Source: JBCCOW01 sp039025855
Lineage (GTDB): Bacteria; Planctomycetota; Phycisphaerae; Phycisphaerales; Phycisphaeraceae
Length of the DNA stretch: 64,000 bases
Reading direction: 5' to 3'
Assembly: GCA_039025855.1 (NCBI GenBank)
Contig: JBCCNL010000002.1
Span: 62,001-126,000, forward strand
Made by a program: the position numbers and the translations under genes. Positions 59,045 through 64,000 of this stretch are shown here, one piece after another; position 1 is the stretch's first letter; each line of letters begins with the position of its first letter. The notes under the pieces are model-generated. The model did not search any database. It saw nothing but the letters and a program-made list of their open reading frames with translations, and was not told where the DNA came from.

Positions 59045-61479
59045 GACTTAAGCCCCTCGTAGTGCACCAGGTTTCGGCTCCCCCAGAACGCGAGGATCGT
59101 GACGAACAGGATCACAACGAACAACACCCACGCCAACGCCGACGCGTAGCCCATGTTGTGAAACTCGAACGCCTGGAGGTAGAGGTACAGCACGTAGAAC
59201 AGCGTCGCGTCGTCGGGGCCACGCCGGGTCATCACGAAAGCCTGCGTGAAGACCTGGAAGCTCCCGATGATGCCCATGACGAAGTTGAAAAAGATCAGCG
59301 GGCTGAGCATCGGCAGCGTGACGTGGGTCAGCCGATGCCAGGCGTTGGCCCCGTCGATCGTGGCTGCTTCGGTCAGGCCGCGGGGGATGGCCTTGAGCCC
59401 GGCGAGGTAGATGACCATGGCGCTGCCGACGCCCCAGAGGTTCATCATCACGAACGCGGGGATCGCGGCCCACTGCGCGTCCTCGCCGAACCAGTTGGGC
59501 GCTTCGAGGCCGAGCAGGCTCAGCGGGAGGTTGAGGGCCTGATTGATCAGCCCGTAGTCGTTGTTGAGCAACGCCAGCCAGAGCGCGCCGAGCACGACGC
59601 CGGTGATGACCGAGGGGACGAAGAAGATCGTGCGGAACACGGCGATGCCGCGGACCTCGACATTCATCAGCAGCGCGACCGCCAACGCCGCCAGCTGACC
59701 GATCGGGATCGCCAGGACGACGTAGTACGCGGTGACCCGGATGGACTTCCAGAACGCCGGGTCGTGGGCGACCATGTGGTTGAAGTTGCCCAGGCCCACA
59801 TACTCGGCCTCGCCCAGCGGCGTTACCGCGGACCAGCGCGACAGCGCGAGCAGCCCGGACAGGAACATGGGCCCGGCAGTCAACGCGACAAATCCCACAA
59901 CCCAGATGCCGATGAACGCGAAGCCCGCCCGCTCCTGCACCCGGTCCAACGGGCCAAGCCGCTGCCGCCGTGACCACCACCACAGCCCGAACGCGATCGC
60001 CAACACCACGCTCAGCAGCGCGAGCGACACCGACTTCCAAGGCATCCGCGGGAACGACCCCGTCTTGAGCGGCGACGAACGCTCGAACGCCCAGCGCTGC
60101 TCGACATTGGCTAGCGCCTCTTCGACGGAGCGCGAGCCGAGCCGGATCGCCGCGTCCTGCTCCGCCATGAAGATGTCTTCGAACTCGCTCTGCCGGGGCC
60201 ACTGCTGGATGGCTGCGGTCTTGATGAGGTCGAGGTAGACCGGGGCGTCCTCGAACTTGCGCCCGATGTACTTCATCTCGGGCTCCTCGGCCACGGACTG
60301 GATCACCGTCATCGACTGGCCGTACTCCCCGAGCATCCGCTGGACCGGCGGGCTCGAGAGGTAGATCGCCAGCTCGACCGCTTCTTCGGGGTGCTTGCCG
60401 ATCGAGCTCACGCCCCAGGCCACGGTCATGATTGGCGAGCGCGGCTGGACGCCGGGATCACAGGGGATCGGCACCACCGCGTAGTCGAAGGTCTCGATCG
60501 CTTCGCACAACCCCGAAGTCCACCGCCCAGTGGGCCCGATGATGCCGACCCTCCCGGTGAAGAACTCCTCCGCTCCGGAGCGGTTAATCCCGATTGCGTT
60601 GTAGACGATGCCCTCGTCGATACGCAGCCGCCGGATGCGTTCGAAGGCAGCGAGGAGTCCGGGGTTCTCCGTGGCGGGCCGGGTAAAGTCGGGGCGGCCG
60701 TGATCGTCGAAATGGAAGAGCTCGCCGCCGTGGTTCCAAACGATCGCGAGCAGCGGGTCGGACCAGAGGCCGAGAAAGGCGCCGAAGATGTTGTCCGCCA
60801 GCGCGTCGATCGAGCGTGCGGCCTGCTCGTACTCTTCCCACGTCCACCCGTCGTGCGGCACGGGTACGCCTGCCTGTTCAAACAAGTCCACGTTGACATA
60901 CATCGCCAGCGGCGAGAAGTCCTTCGGCACACCCCACAGCTCACCCTCCCCGCGGGCCTGCGTCTCCGGATCGAACCGGAACCCCTGGATGAGCACCGGG
61001 TAGATGTCACGCCCCCAGTCACCGCCCATCTCTCGGAGCGGTTCGGTCATCGGCAGCACCAGCCCCAACGACGCGAACTCCGGCACCAGGTCATACGGCA
61101 GATAGAACAGGTCCGGCGGCTCACCCGCCGCGATCATTGTCTTGAGCTTCGGCAGGTAGTTGCTGTGCGCCACCGAGATCGGCTGCACGCGCACATCAGG
61201 GTGCAGCTCCTCGAACGCGTCCGCCATCTGCTGGATGATCTGGTTCTCGTGCTCGTGCCCCCACACCATGATCCGCAGCGTCTTGGCCCGGCCGTCCTCA
61301 CCACCCAGAAGCAAACGCCCCCCCACGTGCACGACCGACCACAACACCAGCAGCGCGGCCGCCACGGTGAGCAGGCCACCAGCGATCGACCGCACCGCGC
61401 GGCCGATCCGGCGCGTCGGCGGCGGCTGCCCGTTCGGGTCCGCCGGTCGCTGGCTTGTCGAAGGCTTAAGCGGATCCAT
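59041..61479 (-). CDS. Fused solute-binding protein and MalF-type permease of a sugar ABC importer
   Basis: From the ATG at 61479 the protein has 812 residues (a start at 61566 would add 29 unlikely residues; neither has a Shine-Dalgarno). An N-terminal membrane anchor (near residues 30-50) is followed by a full extracellular sugar-binding domain of about 400 residues: IMVWGHEHENQIIQQMADAF, PPDLFYLPYD, GVPKDFSPLAMYVN, and a TVAWGVSSIGKHPEEA segment. A second membrane region of six helices follows with the EAA loop TEAATIDGANAWHRLTHVTLPM. In most bacteria these are two separate proteins; here receptor and channel are one chain, giving a receptor permanently attached at the membrane. The partner permease gene is coupled downstream. 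A GntR-type palindrome lies upstream. Confidence 0.88.
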   Translation of the reverse strand: MDPLKPSTSQRPADPNGQPPPTRRIGRAVRSIAGGLLTVAAALLVLWSVVHVGGRLLLGGEDGRAKTLRIMVWGHEHENQIIQQMADAFEELHPDVRVQPISVAHSNYLPKLKTMIAAGEPPDLFYLPYDLVPEFASLGLVLPMTEPLREMGGDWGRDIYPVLIQGFRFDPETQARGEGELWGVPKDFSPLAMYVNVDLFEQAGVPVPHDGWTWEEYEQAARSIDALADNIFGAFLGLWSDPLLAIVWNHGGELFHFDDHGRPDFTRPATENPGLLAAFERIRRLRIDEGIVYNAIGINRSGAEEFFTGRVGIIGPTGRWTSGLCEAIETFDYAVVPIPCDPGVQPRSPIMTVAWGVSSIGKHPEEAVELAIYLSSPPVQRMLGEYGQSMTVIQSVAEEPEMKYIGRKFEDAPVYLDLIKTAAIQQWPRQSEFEDIFMAEQDAAIRLGSRSVEEALANVEQRWAFERSSPLKTGSFPRMPWKSVSLALLSVVLAIAFGLWWWSRRQRLGPLDRVQERAGFAFIGIWVVGFVALTAGPMFLSGLLALSRWSAVTPLGEAEYVGLGNFNHMVAHDPAFWKSIRVTAYYVVLAIPIGQLAALAVALLMNVEVRGIAVFRTIFFVPSVITGVVLGALWLALLNNDYGLINQALNLPLSLLGLEAPNWFGEDAQWAAIPAFVMMNLWGVGSAMVIYLAGLKAIPRGLTEAATIDGANAWHRLTHVTLPMLSPLIFFNFVMGIIGSFQVFTQAFVMTRRGPDDATLFYVLYLYLQAFEFHNMGYASALAWVLFVVILFVTILAFWGSRNLVHYEGLKS

Positions 61480-61628
61480 GCGATCGGTCTGGTGCGGCAA
61501 GCCCGTTGATACGGCCCCGTGAAGGTTTGGGCGGGGACGCGGTTCTTGAACCAACCAACGCTGCATGCCGCGGTCAGTCAGGGCCTGGCGAGAGACTCAA
61601 AAAAGGTCTGAAGCAACATCAATCGTAG

Positions 61629-61640
61629 ATTGTATACAAT
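61629..61640. promoter_or_regulatory. Candidate GntR/FadR-type operator upstream of the sugar importer
   Basis: ATTGTATACAAT is a perfect 12-bp palindrome fitting the TNGTNNNACNA-type site of GntR-family repressors (TTGT-AT-ACAA). It lies about 150 bases upstream of the chosen importer start and includes a -10-like TACAAT on the minus strand. No second copy was noticed in the window and no GntR gene is present here. Confidence 0.45.
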
Positions 61641-61689
61641 TTTCCGCCCGCACAAGCGCCTTCCTTGCGGTTAAACGCACGCACATGCA

Positions 61690-62745
61690 TTAAAGATGAA
61701 CAGGCTGCCCGCCGCCGCGAGCCGAGCGATAGATCGCTTCAATCAGCTCGACGCTCTTGCGGGCTTCACGAGCACACGTCGCCGGCTCCCGGCCTTCACG
61801 GATCCCCGCCACGACCTCCGCAAAGTTCCGCGCGTGCTGCCCGCAATCGATCCGCTTCGGGTCGTTCGCCCCCCGCCCCGCACCCGCGCCCGCGTCCGGC
61901 CGACCCATCAACTCCGACCGCACGTCGGCATCACCCGCAGCCTCCTCGACAAAGCTCCACACTTCGAAGTGCTCGTCGGCCATGAACGCCGACCCCTCGG
62001 TCCCCGTCAACTGAACGCGCACCGGATGCCCCGCTTCGGACCACGCACACGTGCTCGCCTCGATCACCCCCAACGCCCCGCTCACAAACTCGAGCAACGC
62101 CACGCCTGCGTCCTCGACCTCGATCCGCTCGTGCGCTAAACACGCCGTCCGCGCCTGCACCGACCTCACCGGGCCAGCGAGGTACAGCAGCGCGTCGATC
62201 GCGTGGATCGACTGGTTCATCAGCGCCCCGCCGCCGTCCAATGCCCACGTCCCCCGCCAGTCCGCCGAGTCGTAGTACGCCTGGTTGCGGTGCCACTTCA
62301 CGTACACCGACGCCGAGGTCAGCCGCCCAAACCGCCCCGCCTCGACCGCGCCCTTCAGTTGTTCCATCGCCGGGTGGTAACGCCGGTTCAGGATCGCCGC
62401 CAGCGTCACGCCTTGCCGGTTCGCCGCGTCGATCAGCGTGTCGATCCGCTCGACCGTCACCTCCATCGGCTTCTCGATCACCACATGCTTGCCCGCCTCG
62501 ATCGCTTGCATCGCCGGCTCGAGATGAAACCCCGACGGCGTCGCCACCGTCACGATCTCGACCCGCGGGTCATTAACCAACTCCTCCACCGAGCCGAAGG
62601 CCTGGGTCCCGCGCTCTTGTGCAAACGCAGTGACCCGCTCCGCCGACCGCCCCGCCACACCAACGAGCTCAGCGTCAGGCAGCGCGCCAATCGCCTCAGC
62701 ATGTACCCCGCCGATCGCACCGGTCCCGATGATGCCGAACCTCAT
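61690..62745 (-). CDS. Gfo/Idh/MocA-family oxidoreductase
   Basis: The ATG at 62745 gives 351 residues and overlaps the upstream gene's stop (ATGA). The N-terminal Rossmann motif is GIIGTGAIGGVHAEAI, and the family's catalytic lysine lies in VVIEKPMEV; the C-terminal alpha/beta domain has the GGALMNQSIHAID helix with the likely catalytic His. Members oxidise or epimerise sugars with NAD(P), and some are GH109-like glycosidases acting by oxidation-elimination. Beside a sugar importer and sulfatase, catabolism of a modified sugar is likely; the sugar cannot be told. It has no signal peptide. Confidence 0.9.
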   Translation of the reverse strand: MRFGIIGTGAIGGVHAEAIGALPDAELVGVAGRSAERVTAFAQERGTQAFGSVEELVNDPRVEIVTVATPSGFHLEPAMQAIEAGKHVVIEKPMEVTVERIDTLIDAANRQGVTLAAILNRRYHPAMEQLKGAVEAGRFGRLTSASVYVKWHRNQAYYDSADWRGTWALDGGGALMNQSIHAIDALLYLAGPVRSVQARTACLAHERIEVEDAGVALLEFVSGALGVIEASTCAWSEAGHPVRVQLTGTEGSAFMADEHFEVWSFVEEAAGDADVRSELMGRPDAGAGAGRGANDPKRIDCGQHARNFAEVVAGIREGREPATCAREARKSVELIEAIYRSARGGGQPVHL

Positions 62746-64000
62746 GCCGCGTCCGTCTCGACCACGCCGCGGCCTTGCCCTTTGAAGAACCCGACAAACC
62801 CGATGACCGCGATCAACACCAGCCCCCCGATCCCGACATACCCCCAGATACCCCACTTCGCATCAGTCAGCACCCACACCGACGCTCCTGTCGCCACGCC
62901 CGCCGCCACCACCATCAACCCGTTGACGGGCAGCGACGCCCGGTCCGCCTTGGCAAGCACCGACCTGCTGTTCATCAACAGCAGGATGGACAGGTACGCG
63001 ATCGGCAGGAACACCGTGGCGGTCACCGCGGCGGGGATCAGCAGCGCCGTCTTCGCGTCGCCCGTCCACGCCAGCGGCGCAAACACCGCCAACCCCGCCG
63101 GCATCGCCGCCCCCACCACAAACGGCCCGAACGCCCCCGGCCTACCCAGCGCCTGCGACACCGCAAACCCGTTCATCATCATGTGCACGATCATCGTGGA
63201 CAACGCCATCGCCAGAACCCCCAACCCGAACACCACGTCCGCCGGCCGCTCGCCCATCACCGGGGCGAGCGTGTCCGCCAGCTGCTTCGCATCCCGGTTC
63301 GTCAGCGTCGCCGCCAGCCGACGCTCCGCTTCCGGCAGCGCATCCGCCGCCGCCTTCGCCACCACCGTATCCGCAGGCACCTCGCCGAGGTCATCTAACC
63401 GCTGGTTCAGGATCTTGTAGTAACCCGACTCGAGCGCAGGCAATGGCCGACCGGCCTCGTCCAGCACATCGCCGTCCTGTGCGTGGAACGCCGACGCCGA
63501 GCACACCACCAGCAACGCCGTCGCCACCGAGAACGGCAGCAGCAACGCCAGCACCAAATCGAACCACGCCAACTCCCGGTGCGGTTGACCCCAGCCGCGC
63601 TGCTTCAGCGTGTACGGCAGCAGGAACGTCATGTTGATCCCGACCGCCGCCCCGAATGCGGCGATGATCCGGTCCCGCTGCACATCCCCCACATACTCAC
63701 TCCAATAACCCGCACTGTCTCCTGTCGCCGCGATCATCGGCTCGATCGACGCCGCCGGCTGAAACAACGCCCGCGGGTCCGGCACAAACCCCTTGAACAG
63801 TGCACCCAAGTCAACCTGGCCATTGACCAGCAAAACCCCCGCCGCGATCGCGAACGAGACCATCACCAACGCCACCATGATCTTCAGGATCAGCTCCAGC
63901 CGATTCACCGACTTGCTGCCCTTCGCATAAAGCACCGCGGCGGCAAAACCCACCGCCGCCAACGCCCCCGTGATGACATAAGCGTTAACGCCGCCCATCC
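62742..64000 (-). CDS. NRAMP-like metal transporter family protein (N-terminus beyond window)
   Basis: The last 418 or more residues of a polytopic membrane protein. Features fitting divalent metal (NRAMP-type) transporters are the helix LILKIMVALVMVSFAIAAGVLL, then AAFGAAVGINMTFLLPYTLKQRGWG followed by ELAWFDLVLALLLPF, and FGLGVLAMALSTMIVHMMMNGF. The visible ATG at 63998 falls within the helix bundle, so about 150 residues, including the metal-binding first helix, probably lie outside. A role in a sugar cluster is not obvious. The stop overlaps the oxidoreductase start. Confidence 0.55.
   Translation of the reverse strand, partial: MGGVNAYVITGALAAVGFAAAVLYAKGSKSVNRLELILKIMVALVMVSFAIAAGVLLVNGQVDLGALFKGFVPDPRALFQPAASIEPMIAATGDSAGYWSEYVGDVQRDRIIAAFGAAVGINMTFLLPYTLKQRGWGQPHRELAWFDLVLALLLPFSVATALLVVCSASAFHAQDGDVLDEAGRPLPALESGYYKILNQRLDDLGEVPADTVVAKAAADALPEAERRLAATLTNRDAKQLADTLAPVMGERPADVVFGLGVLAMALSTMIVHMMMNGFAVSQALGRPGAFGPFVVGAAMPAGLAVFAPLAWTGDAKTALLIPAAVTATVFLPIAYLSILLLMNSRSVLAKADRASLPVNGLMVVAAGVATGASVWVLTDAKWGIWGYVGIGGLVLIAVIGFVGFFKGQGRGVVETDAA

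Overview
The window looks like a chromosome segment of a planctomycete, most likely a marine polysaccharide-degrading member of the class Phycisphaerae. The evidence is two PEP-CTERM surface proteins, a pseudopilin-like protein beside glycoside hydrolase genes, an N-terminal LEPR-XLL motif on a giant surface protein, several sulfatases, and very high GC with strongly C-ending codons. That codon bias makes long mirror-image reading frames over almost every gene; these were left out. No tRNA, rRNA, CRISPR array or insertion sequence was seen.

Region 1 (1-19.5 kb) is a carbohydrate-utilisation region. The plus strand carries an SGNH hydrolase, a PEP-CTERM protein with a perfect terminator, a GH151/GHL6-type glycosidase, a nucleoside-hydrolase-fold protein and a GH2 beta-mannosidase. 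The minus strand carries, in transcription order, a PEP-CTERM protein, a pseudopilin, a secreted GH16 enzyme with two N-terminal beta-sandwich domains, a tandem-FAD oxidoreductase, a GH106-like enzyme and a sulfatase. A divergent XylR-type regulator (periplasmic-binding-like domain plus AraC DNA-binding domain) borders this block and probably controls it.

Region 2 (19.7-30.6 kb, minus strand) holds an RND efflux operon: TetR regulator, membrane-fusion lipoprotein, RND pump, outer-membrane factor, membrane SpoIIE/PP2C phosphatase and an alpha/beta hydrolase. The last five genes are linked by start/stop overlaps. A perfect 14-bp palindrome lies inside the predicted promoter of the pump operon and is a good candidate TetR operator. 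A phytanoyl-CoA-dioxygenase-like gene lies upstream.

Region 3 (31-51.4 kb) is the most striking part. A 5523-residue surface protein runs from a LEPR-XLL N-terminus through propeller-like, LamG, CARDB, FG-GAP and Ig/cadherin-like domains into an RHS/YD-repeat shell ending at DPTGL. It ends in a variable C-terminal domain followed, with a TAATG overlap, by an ankyrin-repeat gene. Downstream lies a displaced second RHS tip with a homologous but diverged C-terminal domain and its own ankyrin-repeat gene, then a decayed third RHS fragment. This is the layout of a polymorphic toxin locus with orphan tip/immunity cassettes. The toxin domain is not one I recognise; conserved RPD, GD and KY motifs hint at a diverged nuclease.

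Region 4 (51.4-56.7 kb) pairs a zinc alcohol dehydrogenase and an esterase-D-type hydrolase (minus strand) with a divergent FdhF/YdeP-type molybdoenzyme and its sulfurtransferase FdhD. Together they suggest formaldehyde/formate oxidation, possibly of C1 units released from methylated sugars.

Region 5 (56.7-64 kb, minus strand) runs from a metal-transporter-like gene cut by the window edge through a Gfo/Idh/MocA oxidoreductase, a fused solute-binding-protein/permease of a sugar ABC transporter and its partner permease to a secreted sulfatase. A GntR-type palindrome sits upstream of the transporter.
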